A DNA stretch of 60,342 nucleotides, taken from the NCBI GenBank assembly GCA_029776155.1, contig JAKOTU010000056.1, positions 1 to 60,342 of the forward strand, given 5' to 3'. The notes beneath the pieces are model-generated. The model did not search any database. It saw nothing but the letters and a program-made list of their open reading frames with translations, and was not told the origin of the DNA. The position numbers were made by a program, and so were the translations under genes. The DNA comes from Bacillota bacterium (lineage in GTDB: Bacteria > Bacillota > Limnochordia > Darwinibacteriales > Darwinibacteriaceae). Below, in pieces: positions 41,552-50,474 of the stretch (position 1 is its first letter; each line of letters starts with the position of its first letter).

Positions 41552-42906
41552 GGCTGCACTCCCCTTTCTAGACAAGCAGCCACGTCCTGGTCCTGTTCGG
41601 GCAGGACGGTGCGGGGATCTAAAAGCACCCGCTCCCGGGCAATGCGGCCGATGATGGGCGGCGTGTTGCGGCGCAGCAGGTCCAAGAGCTCCTGGGCCGA
41701 AAGGGCTGGGCTGGTCAGGGCCAAAGCCCAGGACGGAATGGTTTCGCCGGGCAGGGAACCACCGCCCATGGTGGAAGCACACTCAACCACTTCCCCCTCA
41801 AGTCCCGGTCCCAGCCTGTGCAGCCAGGCTGTGGCCCGTTCGCGCAGCTGCGCCGCGGGTTGGCTGGCCAGGGCCCACAGGGGCAGGCTAGCGTACTCTT
41901 TGCGCAGGTACAGCTCGAGCACCGCTTCTAAGGCCAGAAGAGACAGCTTATCAATCCGCAGGGCCCTGAGCAGAGGGTCTTTTTTGATCACTGCTACAAG
42001 CTCCCTGCGTCCATGGATGATACCGGCCTGGGGGCCGCCTAAGAGCTTGTCTCCCGAGTAGGTGACAATGTGGCTGTGCTCCAAGGCTGTGGGCACCCGG
42101 GGTTCGGGGAAGGGCGCAAAGGAGCCGCTGCCCAAATCTTCGATCAAATATAGTCCATGTGCCTCCGCGAGCTGGGCCAGATCCTCCCTGGGGACACTCT
42201 CGGTGAACCCCATGATGGTGTAGTTGCTGGGGTGCACAAGTAAAATGGCTTTGGTCTCTGGGGTGATGGCTTGGGCATAGTCGCTGAGCCTGGTGCGGTT
42301 GGTGGTGCCCACCTCCACCAGTCTGCAGCCGCTGGCGGCCATCACTTCCGGCACCCGAAAGCCTCCACCGATTTCCACTAACTGGCCCCGGGAGACAATC
42401 ACCTCGCGGCCTGCGGCCAGGGCTTTGAGCACCAGGAGCACCGCCCCCGCGTTGTTGTTCACCACCACAGTGTCATTTTTCCCCGCGGCATCTTCCAGGA
42501 GCAGGTTGAACAACCTCGCGAGGCTGGCATAACGGCTGCCTCTGGTGCCCTGGGCTAGATCCAGCTCTAAATTGAAGTAGCCCCTTCCTAAGTCCTGCAG
42601 GCGCTGGAGGGCCTGGTCAGGTAGGGGGGCTCGTCCTAAATTGGTGTGAATCAGCACCCCCGTGGCGTTGATCACCTGCTGAAAGCGGTTCAAGCGGCAC
42701 CGTTTCAGACGCTGGACCACGCGGGATCTGATTTCCCCAGGGCCAAGACCCTGGGGGAGTCTGGCAAGTTCCGCCCTGATGGCATCCAGCTCCTGCCTGA
42801 TAAGCGCGGCCACCTCTGGGCGGGGAAGGTCCGCGGCAGCTTCCTGTACTGCTGGATCTGCCAGGAGTTTGTCAACGGCTGGAATCTGCCTGAAGAGGTT
42901 GGACAT
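41542..42906 (-). CDS. selA: L-seryl-tRNA(Sec) selenium transferase
   Basis: A 454-residue pyridoxal-phosphate enzyme that converts seryl-tRNA(Sec) to selenocysteyl-tRNA(Sec) with selenophosphate. The Schiff-base lysine is K287 in YSGDKLLGGPQAG. The N-terminal HHE-type region (QVINATGVLIHTNLGRAPLP) and NNNAGAVLLVLKALA are also typical. The ATG follows GGGAGCGAG. The start of the next gene down is within this one by 10 bases, so selA and selB are coupled. selD (selenophosphate synthetase) is not in the window. Confidence 0.96.
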   Translation of the reverse strand: MSNLFRQIPAVDKLLADPAVQEAAADLPRPEVAALIRQELDAIRAELARLPQGLGPGEIRSRVVQRLKRCRLNRFQQVINATGVLIHTNLGRAPLPDQALQRLQDLGRGYFNLELDLAQGTRGSRYASLARLFNLLLEDAAGKNDTVVVNNNAGAVLLVLKALAAGREVIVSRGQLVEIGGGFRVPEVMAASGCRLVEVGTTNRTRLSDYAQAITPETKAILLVHPSNYTIMGFTESVPREDLAQLAEAHGLYLIEDLGSGSFAPFPEPRVPTALEHSHIVTYSGDKLLGGPQAGIIHGRRELVAVIKKDPLLRALRIDKLSLLALEAVLELYLRKEYASLPLWALASQPAAQLRERATAWLHRLGPGLEGEVVECASTMGGGSLPGETIPSWALALTSPALSAQELLDLLRRNTPPIIGRIARERVLLDPRTVLPEQDQDVAACLERGVQPCS

Positions 42907-42968
42907 TCAGCTCGCTCCCTTGTCTACTGCTGAGTAATCTATACGACAAAGGCAGCGGCCAACCCTCT

Positions 42969-43121
42969 TCAGGAGCTGGAAGCAGTGTTCTTCATATACG
43001 CTTTCTGGAGGATTTCAAGGCCGCGCTGGCGGGCTTCGGGACTTAGTCCCTTCTGTTCACTGATGGCTTTCATGGCGGCAGCAATGAGTTCAGCCTTTTC
43101 TTTCTTGCTCAGCTGAGTCAT
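42969..43121 (-). CDS. Small 50-residue helical protein
   Basis: A short gene beginning MTQLSKKEKAELIAAAMKAI with the ribosome-binding site AAGGAGGG before it. The product is basic at the N-terminus and helical, and ends KAYMKNTASSS. It has no cysteine or membrane segment. It lies upstream of selA by about 60 bases on the same strand and after spmB. I do not recognise a family; translation support is the site and the clean coding pattern. Confidence 0.55.
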   Translation of the reverse strand: MTQLSKKEKAELIAAAMKAISEQKGLSPEARQRGLEILQKAYMKNTASSS

Positions 43122-43175
43122 GCTCAATCCCTCCTTGGCCAGAATTACTGTATAGTATGTCCAACTGGGCCCAAG

Positions 43176-43709
43176 TTATGCAAAAAAATGGAGAACAATC
43201 CAAAAAGAGATCAGCACGGCCGCCAGATCCGTGAGTAAAACCACCGCCAGAGTGTGGCGTGTGCGCTTGATGCCCACAGACCCGGCATAGACGGTGATCA
43301 CATAGAGACTGGTTTCTGTGCTGCCCATGACCACGGAAGCAAGCCTGCCCAGAAAGGAATCGGGGCCGTGGGTTGTAAAAATCTGGGCCAGCACGGCCAG
43401 GGAACCTGAGCCGGAAATGGGGCGGATCAGGGCCATGGGCAGGGCCTCTGCTGGAAAGCCTAAGCGGCTGGCCAGGGGCGTGAGCACCTGGATGAGCCGG
43501 GCCATGGCCCCCGAATGCTGAAACACTTGAATGGCCACCAGCATTCCCACTAGGTAGGGAAGTACCCGCACCGCCGTAAGCCAGCCTTCCTTGGCTCCTT
43601 CCACAAAACACTCGTATATGGGCACTCTGCGGCTGAGCCCCCAGGTGGTGATGCCTAACAGCAGTAAGGGTATGGCCCAGCGGGAAAAACCGTGGACAGC
43701 CAAGGTCAT
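43176..43709 (-). CDS. spmB: Spore maturation protein B
   Basis: A 177-residue membrane protein of the nucleoside-recognition (Gate) family, about four hydrophobic segments, with the family motif GSTETSLYVITVYAGSVGIK. In B. subtilis spmAB affects spore-core dehydration, possibly by transport into the forespore. The ATG overlaps the stop of spmA (ATGA), which supports coupling. Length is almost the same as B. subtilis SpmB (178 residues). Confidence 0.9.
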   Translation of the reverse strand: MTLAVHGFSRWAIPLLLLGITTWGLSRRVPIYECFVEGAKEGWLTAVRVLPYLVGMLVAIQVFQHSGAMARLIQVLTPLASRLGFPAEALPMALIRPISGSGSLAVLAQIFTTHGPDSFLGRLASVVMGSTETSLYVITVYAGSVGIKRTRHTLAVVLLTDLAAVLISFWIVLHFFA

Positions 43710-44299
43710 CTCCGTACCCTCCCCCCGGTGAACCTGCGCAGGACAGCATCGAGCACCACGGCTGCAACGGTAGAGCCCAAGGTGGCCAGGGCGATGGGTC
43801 CCATGACCTCGGCTGGGGCCTGGGAGCCGTGGGTGAGGCGCAGGGCGATAATGGTGGTGGGAATGATGGTCAGGCTGGAAGAGGTAAGGGCCATAAAGGT
43901 GCACATGGCATCGGAGGCTTCTTCCTTGTTTCGGTTTAATGCCTGGAGCTGCTCCATGGCCTTGAGGCCCAAGGGGGTGCAGGCATTACCCAGACCTAAA
44001 ATGTTGGCGCTCATAGCTGCCACCAGGGCTCCCAGGGCGGGGTGCGCCTGAGGTACCTGGGGATAGAGCCGGCGGGCCAGGGGCCCTAAAAGGCGGGCCA
44101 GCGCCTGGGTAAGCCCTGCTTCCTGGGCAATTTTCATCATGCCAGACCAAAAGGAGACCACGCCAATCAGCCCTGCCGCGACCAGAACAGCCTGTTCACT
44201 GCCTTTCAGCACTCCCTCGGTAACGAGTTGAATCTCGCCGCGGCTCGCTGCGGTGATTACCCCGGCTAGAATCATGAAAAACCAGACATAGTTGATCAT
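43706..44299 (-). CDS. spmA: Spore maturation protein A
   Basis: A 197-residue membrane protein with about five hydrophobic segments and the Gate-domain patterns FWSGMMKIAQEAGLTQALA and SANILGLGNACTPLGLKAME. It partners SpmB in spore-core dehydration (known in B. subtilis). The start ATG 44299 follows GGGGAGGGG. It is transcribed divergently from ctsR. The region upstream holds a short palindrome CTTATGCGTAAG, and no clear sigma-A promoter; sporulation sigma factors are expected. Confidence 0.9.
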   Translation of the reverse strand: MINYVWFFMILAGVITAASRGEIQLVTEGVLKGSEQAVLVAAGLIGVVSFWSGMMKIAQEAGLTQALARLLGPLARRLYPQVPQAHPALGALVAAMSANILGLGNACTPLGLKAMEQLQALNRNKEEASDAMCTFMALTSSSLTIIPTTIIALRLTHGSQAPAEVMGPIALATLGSTVAAVVLDAVLRRFTGGRVRR

Positions 44300-44426
44300 G
44301 GTACCCCTCCCCAACATCCTTATGCGTAAGGAGGAGAAAATAAGAGGAATGGGGAATTGGAACGGAACCATTTTCTCCAGACGTCGACAGCCCTCATTTG
44401 ACGTTTCCTGACCAATTTCCCGACAC

Positions 44427-44457
44427 TTGCCCCTTTACTTCCGTTTTGTGCTATAAT
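44427..44457 (+). promoter_or_regulatory. Extended -10 promoter of the ctsR operon
   Basis: TGCTATAAT is an extended -10 with TATAAT at 44452-44457. TTGCCC (44427-44432) lies at a 19-base distance as a weak -35. Confidence 0.7.
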
Positions 44458-44466
44458 ACAGCTGAA

Positions 44467-44483
44467 GGTCAGTGATAGTCAAA
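44467..44483 (+). promoter_or_regulatory. CtsR operator
   Basis: GGTCAGT-GAT-AGTCAAA, two direct heptads separated by three bases, matches the CtsR binding consensus (GGTCAAA-N3-GGTCAAA type). It covers the predicted start of transcription and lies 17 bases before the ctsR start, so CtsR represses its own operon. Confidence 0.85.
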
Positions 44484-44499
44484 GAAAGTTGGTGAGCAG

Positions 44500-44964
44500 T
44501 TGAGTACGCTGGCAGATCACATTGAAGCTTACATCAAGCAGATGCTGCTCAGCAGCGAGAGCAGGAGCGTGGAGCTGAGCCGGGCCCAGCTTGCCGATGC
44601 CTTTTCCTGTGTTCCCTCGCAGATCAACTACGTCTTGGCCACCCGCTTCACTTTGGAGCGCGGTTATATTGTAGAGAGCCGGAGGGGAGGCGGCGGCTAT
44701 ATCCGCATTGCCCATGTGCAGGTGGAAGATGATCTAACCCACGCGGTGAATCTGCTGAAGAGCATCGGCTCCCAGCTCTCGGAGCGGCGCATGGAGAACA
44801 TTTTGGCCCGCCTCAAGGACCTGGGGCTCCTTTCGGCGCGCCAGTGCCGCTTGATCCGGGGCATTGTGCAGCAGGAAACGGGCGCCGTGGGCCAAGGTAG
44901 GGATATGCTCAGGGCCAGCCTGGTGCGGGCCTTGTTGTTTTACATTATCGAGTCCGAATCCTAA
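44500..44964 (+). CDS. ctsR: Transcriptional regulator CtsR
   Basis: A 154-residue repressor of class III heat-shock genes (clp operons). The winged helix and glycine-rich loop RRGGGGYIRI, which senses temperature in B. subtilis, are intact. The C-terminal helical domain (QLSERRMENILARLKDLGLL) mediates dimerisation and inactivation through McsA/McsB. Start TTG 44500 after GGTGAG. It is the first gene of the ctsR-mcsA-mcsB-clpC operon. Confidence 0.96.
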   Translation: MSTLADHIEAYIKQMLLSSESRSVELSRAQLADAFSCVPSQINYVLATRFTLERGYIVESRRGGGGYIRIAHVQVEDDLTHAVNLLKSIGSQLSERRMENILARLKDLGLLSARQCRLIRGIVQQETGAVGQGRDMLRASLVRALLFYIIESES

Positions 44965-44977
44965 GGAGTGGTTATCC

Positions 44978-45490
44978 ATGTTGTGCGATAGGTGCGGGCA
45001 GAATGAGGCCACAGTGAAGTTTGTGCAGATTGAGAATAATAAGAAGACGGAGCTGCACCTCTGCCGCGACTGCGCCCAGGGCTATCCCAGTTTTACCCCG
45101 GGATTCAACCTCCAGCAGCTTTTGTCCAGCATGTTCCAGTCCGTAGGCCTGGGGCCGAAACTCGCCCCTAGTGTGGCCGCGAAACGCTGCCCCATTTGCG
45201 GGCGGAGCATTATGGACATTCAGAAAACGGGCAGAATCGGCTGCAGCAGCTGCTACGAGGTTTTCCGGGAGGAGCTGAATCCGGTGCTGCGCCGCCTGCA
45301 CGGCTCCGGGAATCATACGGGTAAGGTTCCGGCCCGGGCTTTTCCCCAGGTACACACGGCCCGCCAGATCGAAGAGCTGCGCCGGCGCCTGGAAGAGTGC
45401 GTGCGCCTGGAGAAATACGAAGAGGCGGCTAAGTACCGCGATGAGCTCAGGCTGTTGGAAAAGCAGCTCGCGGGGGGTGAAGCGCAGTGA
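44978..45490 (+). CDS. mcsA: Protein arginine kinase activator McsA
   Basis: A 170-residue zinc-binding protein that activates McsB. Four CxxC pairs are present: CDRCGQ, CRDCAQG, CPICGR and CSSCYE. The C-terminal part is a UVR domain (IEELRRRLEECVRLEKYEEA, then AKYRDELRLLEKQL). The ATG follows AAGGAG. It overlaps mcsB by four bases (GTGA). Confidence 0.95.
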   Translation: MLCDRCGQNEATVKFVQIENNKKTELHLCRDCAQGYPSFTPGFNLQQLLSSMFQSVGLGPKLAPSVAAKRCPICGRSIMDIQKTGRIGCSSCYEVFREELNPVLRRLHGSGNHTGKVPARAFPQVHTARQIEELRRRLEECVRLEKYEEAAKYRDELRLLEKQLAGGEAQ

Positions 45491-46548
45491 GGGAGATTGC
45501 TTCGTGGATGAAAGAGCGCGGACCCGAAGGGGATATCGTCCTGGGCACCCGCTGCCGTTTGGCCCGCAACCTGCAGGGTATTCCCTTCCCGGAAGCGGCT
45601 AACCGGGATCAGCTGCGGGAGGTGTTGGGCAAGGCCTCGGAGGTCACGCCCCGCCTTGGTGCCCTGGGGGACTTCTCCTTCCTGGAGATGGCCACCATGG
45701 ACGCCTTGGAACGGGAAATATTAGTAGAGGAGCACCTGATCAGCCCCAGCCACATGCAGAATCCGGCCCACAAGGCAGTGATCCTCAACGCTCAGCACAA
45801 CATCAGCATCATGGTCAATGAAGAGGATCATTTCCGCATTCAGGTGCTCAAACCAGGTCTGCAGCTGGAAGAGGCTTGGGAGCAGGCCGACAAGGTCGAT
45901 GACCTTTTGGAAAGGCACTTGGACTTTGCCTTTGATCTGCAGACCGGTTATTTGACCGCCTGCCCCACCAATGTGGGTACGGCCCTGCGGGCTTCCGTCA
46001 TGCTGCACCTCCCGGCCCTGAGGAGGGTGCGAAAAGTACAGGAGGTTTTGGGAGCCGTCTCCAAGTTTGGCCTGACTGTGCGGGGATTGTACGGGGAAGG
46101 AAGTGACGTGTGGGGCAACGTTTACCAGCTTTCCAACCAGATCACCTTGGGTCAAAGCGAAGATGAAACTATTGAGCATCTAGCCCGCTTCACGGCCCAG
46201 ATCCTGCACAGTGAGCGGCAGGCCAGGGAATACCTGCTTGAGAAGGAGCGGCGCTTGGCTACGGAGGATTGGCTGTACCGTTCCTATGGAATTCTGCAGA
46301 ATGCCCGCATCCTCACCAGCCAGGAGGCCATGGAGCTCCTTTCCGATTTGAACTTGGGCCTTGATTTGGGAGTGATCCAGCAGGTGGATCCCAGTGTGGT
46401 GAAGCAGCTCATGGTGCAGATCCGCGCCGCACATCTCCAGAGCATTATGGGCCAGCCCCTGCCGGCCCAGGAGCGGGACCGGCTGCGGGCCAGCTTGATT
46501 AGGGATACACTGGAAAAGCAGACCAGCAAAACTCAAGAGAGTAGGTGA
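45487..46548 (+). CDS. mcsB: Protein-arginine kinase McsB
   Basis: A 353-residue kinase of the guanido-phosphotransferase fold that phosphorylates arginine residues and marks proteins for ClpCP. It shows [18 protein letters not shown], the substrate/ATP site [12 protein letters not shown], the catalytic region [20 protein letters not shown] and [20 protein letters not shown] with the reactive loop. It begins at GTG 45487 inside the mcsA stop. clpC follows after four bases. Confidence 0.96.
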   Translation: MREIASWMKERGPEGDIVLGTRCRLARNLQGIPFPEAANRDQLREVLGKASEVTPRLGALGDFSFLEMATMDALEREILVEEHLISPSHMQNPAHKAVILNAQHNISIMVNEEDHFRIQVLKPGLQLEEAWEQADKVDDLLERHLDFAFDLQTGYLTACPTNVGTALRASVMLHLPALRRVRKVQEVLGAVSKFGLTVRGLYGEGSDVWGNVYQLSNQITLGQSEDETIEHLARFTAQILHSERQAREYLLEKERRLATEDWLYRSYGILQNARILTSQEAMELLSDLNLGLDLGVIQQVDPSVVKQLMVQIRAAHLQSIMGQPLPAQERDRLRASLIRDTLEKQTSKTQESR

Positions 46549-46552
46549 CAAT

Positions 46553-48967
46553 ATGTTTGGGCGGTTTACCGAGCGAGCGCAGCGAGTGATGGTGCTGTCC
46601 CAGGAGGAAGCACGCCGGCTGGGGCACACTGTAGTGGGAACCGAGCACATTTTATTGGGACTCATTGCCGAAGGCGAAGATGTGGCTGCTCGAGCCCTGC
46701 TTTCCTTGGGCATCAGCATTGATCAGGTGCGCGCCGAGGTGGAGCGCATTATCGGCCGAGGCGAAAGGCCCACGGAAGGGCCTATCGGGTTTACGCCCCG
46801 GTCTAAACGGGTCTTGGAGCTGGCCTTTGATGAGGCTAGGCGCCTGGGCCATGCCTATATCGGCACCGAACACCTGCTGCTGGGCCTGATCCGGGAAGGG
46901 GAAGGGGTTGCGGCCCAGGTATTGACTAACCTCGGAGCGGATCTGGACAAGGTGCGGGCCCTGGTAACCAGCCAATTGGGCGGCGGCGCCCAGGCCAAGG
47001 GTCAGAAACCCAGGTCCGGTGGGAAGACTCCCACCCTGGATCAATATGGGCGGGATCTCACCGCCATGGCCCGGGAAGGCAAGTTGGATCCGGTAATCGG
47101 CAGGGAGAAAGAGATTCAAAGGGTTATCCAGATCCTGAGCCGGAGGACCAAGAACAACCCCGTGCTCATCGGGGAGCCCGGCGTGGGCAAGACAGCCATT
47201 GCTGAAGGTTTGGCCCTGAAGATTATCAACAACGATGTGCCCGAAACCTTAACCAACAAGCGGGTTGTGGCTCTGGACTTGGGCAGTCTGGTCGCAGGGT
47301 CCAAGTTCCGGGGCGAGTTTGAAGAGCGCCTGAAAAAGGTGATCGAGGAAATCCGGGCCGCGGGGGATGTGATCCTCTTTATCGATGAAATGCACACCAT
47401 TATTGGAGCCGGAGCCGCCGAGGGGGCCATTGATGCTGCCAACATCCTCAAACCGGCCCTGGCCCGGGGTGAACTGCAGGCCATTGGGGCCACCACCTTG
47501 GATGAGTACCAGAAATACGTGGAACGGGATGCGGCCTTGGAGCGGCGCTTCCAGCCGGTTATGGTGGATGAGCCCACGGTGGAAGAGACCATCGAGATTC
47601 TCAAGGGCCTGCGCGATCGCTATGAGGCCCATCACCGGGTGAAGATCAAGGATGAGTCCATTGTAGCTGCGGCCAGGTTGGCTGACCGCTACATCAGCGA
47701 CCGCTTCCTGCCCGATAAGGCCATCGATCTCATGGACGAGGCCGGTTCCCGGGTGCGCCTGCGGGGCCTGACTCCGCCGGCCGAATTGAAGGAGCTGGAG
47801 GCCAAAATTGAGGAGACCCGGATTGAAAAGGAGGCGGCCATCAAAAACGAGCAGTTTGAGCAGGCCGCGAGCCTCCGGGATCGGGAGCAGAAACTCCAGG
47901 CGGAACTGGAGGCTAAGCGCCAAGAGTGGCGCAGTGACCAGGGTAGGAGCGAAGCTGTGGTCACTCCCCAGGATATCGCCGAGGTTGTGGCCGGCTGGAC
48001 CGGCATTCCCGTAACGGATCTGGCCGAGGAAGAGGCGGTGCGCCTGCTCAACCTGGAGGAAATCCTCCATCAACGGGTAGTAGGCCAAGAGGAGGCCATC
48101 AACGTTATCTCCCAGGCCATGCGCCGGGCCCACGCGGGGCTGAAGGATCCCAAGCGGCCCATCGGCTCTTTCATCTTCCTGGGACCCACTGGCGTGGGCA
48201 AGACGGAGCTGGCTAGGGCCCTGGCGGAAGCCCTTTTCGGCGATGAAGATGCCATGATCCGGCTGGATATGTCGGAGTACATGGAGCGCCATGCCGTATC
48301 CCGGCTGGTGGGCTCCCCTCCCGGTTATGTGGGCTACGAAGAGGGCGGCCAGCTTACCGAACAAGTACGGCGCAAGCCCTATTCAGTGGTGCTGTTTGAT
48401 GAAATTGAAAAAGCCCACCCCGAGGTGTTCAACATCCTGCTCCAGGTGCTGGAGGACGGTAGGCTTACCGACGCCAAGGGGCGGGTGGTGGACTTCCGCA
48501 ACACGGTTATCGTGATGACCTCCAATGTGGGCGCGGAGCAGATCCGGCGGGATTCGGGGATTGGCTTCCGCGTTGTGGAAGATGAGCGCAGCGACTATCT
48601 GGCCATGAAGGATAAGGTTATGGATCAGCTCAAGCGCACCTTCCGCCCAGAGTTCTTAAACCGCATCGACGAGATTGTGGTGTTCCATGCCCTGAACAAG
48701 GTGCATATTTCCCAGATTGCCGACATCATGCTCAAGGAGCTGCGCCAGCAGCTGCGGGAGATGGACATTGAGCTGGTGGTGACGGAGCAGGCCAAGGATC
48801 TGCTCGCCAACAAGGGCTTCGATCCTGACTTTGGGGCCAGACCCCTGCGCCGGGCCATCCAGCGCTACATCGAGAACCCCCTGGCCGAGGAAATCCTCAA
48901 GGGAACCTTTGGCGAAGGCGGCACCATAACGGTGGATGCTAGGGAAGGGGAATTTGTGTTCTACTAA
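46553..48967 (+). CDS. clpC: ATP-dependent Clp protease ATP-binding subunit ClpC
   Basis: An 804-residue HSP100 ATPase that unfolds arginine-phosphorylated and other substrates for ClpP. Two N-terminal Clp repeats, first AAA+ domain ([16 protein letters not shown]), a UVR/middle domain ([20 protein letters not shown]) that binds McsA-type adaptors, and second AAA+ domain ([20 protein letters not shown]) are in order. The C-terminus has the D2 region with [23 protein letters not shown] sequence. A terminator follows. Confidence 0.97.
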   Translation: MFGRFTERAQRVMVLSQEEARRLGHTVVGTEHILLGLIAEGEDVAARALLSLGISIDQVRAEVERIIGRGERPTEGPIGFTPRSKRVLELAFDEARRLGHAYIGTEHLLLGLIREGEGVAAQVLTNLGADLDKVRALVTSQLGGGAQAKGQKPRSGGKTPTLDQYGRDLTAMAREGKLDPVIGREKEIQRVIQILSRRTKNNPVLIGEPGVGKTAIAEGLALKIINNDVPETLTNKRVVALDLGSLVAGSKFRGEFEERLKKVIEEIRAAGDVILFIDEMHTIIGAGAAEGAIDAANILKPALARGELQAIGATTLDEYQKYVERDAALERRFQPVMVDEPTVEETIEILKGLRDRYEAHHRVKIKDESIVAAARLADRYISDRFLPDKAIDLMDEAGSRVRLRGLTPPAELKELEAKIEETRIEKEAAIKNEQFEQAASLRDREQKLQAELEAKRQEWRSDQGRSEAVVTPQDIAEVVAGWTGIPVTDLAEEEAVRLLNLEEILHQRVVGQEEAINVISQAMRRAHAGLKDPKRPIGSFIFLGPTGVGKTELARALAEALFGDEDAMIRLDMSEYMERHAVSRLVGSPPGYVGYEEGGQLTEQVRRKPYSVVLFDEIEKAHPEVFNILLQVLEDGRLTDAKGRVVDFRNTVIVMTSNVGAEQIRRDSGIGFRVVEDERSDYLAMKDKVMDQLKRTFRPEFLNRIDEIVVFHALNKVHISQIADIMLKELRQQLREMDIELVVTEQAKDLLANKGFDPDFGARPLRRAIQRYIENPLAEEILKGTFGEGGTITVDAREGEFVFY

Positions 48968-48995
48968 ATCTGGGGATGGGTGTTTCCAGAGCTAG

Positions 48996-49040
48996 AAAGG
49001 GAGTGCATGGCCGCGGGAGCAGTTGTGCGCTCCCTTTTCT
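48996..49040 (+). terminator. Terminator after clpC
   Basis: AAAGGGAGTGCA and TGCGCTCCCTTT pair with one wobble and are followed by TCTGATG. The 3' arm overlaps the -35 of the next promoter. Confidence 0.75.
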
Positions 49041-49051
49041 GATGGTATAAT
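49023..49051 (+). promoter_or_regulatory. Promoter of radA
   Basis: TTGTGC (49023-49028), 17 bases, TATAAT (49046-49051) preceded by TGG (extended -10). Confidence 0.65.
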
Positions 49052-49093
49052 AAAAAAAGAAGTAAAAATTTGGGATTTTAGAAAGGGCAGCTC

Positions 49094-50470
49094 GTGGCTA
49101 GGAAGACTACCGTATTCGTTTGTCAGTCCTGCGGCGCCGAAAGCCCCCGCTGGATGGGGCGGTGCCCCATCTGCTCAGAGTGGAATACGTTGGTGGAAGA
49201 AACGGTGGGGCCCGTGGGCAAACAGGCCCGGGGTTGGGCCGCGCAGAAGTGGGTGGCCCCCAGCAAACCTGTGCCCCTTACCCAGGTGGAAGACAGCGGC
49301 CATGAGCGTTTTAGCTCCGGCTTGGCGGAACTGGACCGGGTGTTGGGCGGCGGCCTGGTTCCGGGATGCCTGGGCTTGATCGGCGGAGATCCTGGCATCG
49401 GCAAGTCCACCCTGCTGCTCCAGGTGGCCGCTAGCGTGGCCAAACAGGAAGGGAAGGTTTTGTACGTTACCGGCGAAGAGTCCTTGGCCCAGCTCAAGCT
49501 GCGGGCGCTGCGCCTAGGGGCGTTGGACGAACGGCTGGTTGCTGTAAGCGAGGCGGATACGGAAGCAATTACCAACATGATCGCGGCAGAAAAGCCCCTT
49601 TTAGCCATTGTGGATTCCATCCAGACCATGTATGTGCAGGACATTGCTTCGCCGCCGGGCAGTGTGGCTCAGGTGCGGGAAGCCGCGGGACGCTTTTTAC
49701 AGTTGGCCAAGGGCAGCGGTACCTCGATTCTGCTTGTGGGCCATGTGACCAAGGGCGGCAGCCTCGCTGGGCCAAAAGTTCTGGAACATGCTGTGGATTT
49801 CGTACTCTATTTTGAGGGCGAGGTACATACTTCCTTTCGCATCCTGCGTTCGGTGAAGAACAGATTCGGCTCCACTAACGAAGTGGGCATCTTCGAAATG
49901 AGCGGGCAGGGCTTGATCCCTGTGGCCAATCCTTCTGAGTTCCTCCTCTCCCAGCGGCCCGTGGACAGTCCCGGGTCTGTGGTGGTGCCTTATATGGAAG
50001 GTACCCGTCCCCTTTTGGTAGAAGTGCAGGCTTTGGCAACCCCCGCCCCCTATGGGGGCAATCCCCGCAGGCAGACCACGGGGGTTGACTACCAGAGGTT
50101 CTCCATGGTGCTGGCAGTGCTGGAAAAAAGGCAAGGGTATCCCCTGCAGGCTCAAGATGTGTTTCTCAATGTTGCTGGTGGTCTTAAGCTCCAGGAGCCG
50201 GCCTTGGATTTGGGTATGGCCGTGGCGGTGGCCAGCAGCGTAGCGAACGTGGGCGTTGCGCCCCTGTGCGCGGTGGTGGGGGAAGTGGGGCTCGCGGGAG
50301 AAATAAGGGCGGTAAGGGGTATAGAACAGCGCCTCAAGGAACTGCACCGCTTGGGCTTCGAACGGTGCATTATGCCCAGAAGCAATGTACAGGGAAATGA
50401 ACCCATCCAGGTTCATGGTGTCAAGACAGTTCAAGAAGCTCTAGAAATTGCTCTGGAAAAGAGAAGGTGA
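49094..50470 (+). CDS. radA: DNA repair protein RadA (Sms)
   Basis: A 458-residue ATPase in recombination and branch migration. The N-terminal zinc finger is CQSCGAESPRWMGRCPIC, the RecA-like core has GDPGIGKSTLLLQVA and the KNRFGSTNEVG motif specific for RadA, and the C-terminus is a Lon protease-like domain (AVRGIEQRLKELHRLG). The GTG 49094 has GAAAGGG upstream. disA begins four bases later. Usual position of radA next to clpC in the Bacillota. Confidence 0.96.
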   Translation: MARKTTVFVCQSCGAESPRWMGRCPICSEWNTLVEETVGPVGKQARGWAAQKWVAPSKPVPLTQVEDSGHERFSSGLAELDRVLGGGLVPGCLGLIGGDPGIGKSTLLLQVAASVAKQEGKVLYVTGEESLAQLKLRALRLGALDERLVAVSEADTEAITNMIAAEKPLLAIVDSIQTMYVQDIASPPGSVAQVREAAGRFLQLAKGSGTSILLVGHVTKGGSLAGPKVLEHAVDFVLYFEGEVHTSFRILRSVKNRFGSTNEVGIFEMSGQGLIPVANPSEFLLSQRPVDSPGSVVVPYMEGTRPLLVEVQALATPAPYGGNPRRQTTGVDYQRFSMVLAVLEKRQGYPLQAQDVFLNVAGGLKLQEPALDLGMAVAVASSVANVGVAPLCAVVGEVGLAGEIRAVRGIEQRLKELHRLGFERCIMPRSNVQGNEPIQVHGVKTVQEALEIALEKRR

Positions 50471-50474
50471 GTCC

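Noticed and set aside
41552..41782. N-terminal extension of SelB by 77 codons
   Set aside because: The extension overlaps selA in another frame; the ATG 41551 has a good ribosome-binding site and begins the EF-Tu-like domain.
42907..44299. Selenoprotein with in-frame TGA near selA/selB
   Set aside because: The frames around the cassette are complete without recoding and no SECIS-like hairpin follows a TGA.
44300..44345. Sigma-E or sigma-G promoter before spmA
   Set aside because: CATAAGG and TTATT on the minus strand are weak matches; the spacing and bases do not allow a call.
47249..48364. 371-codon minus-strand frame opposite clpC
   Set aside because: It is antisense to conserved ClpC motifs with no start signal and no family resemblance.
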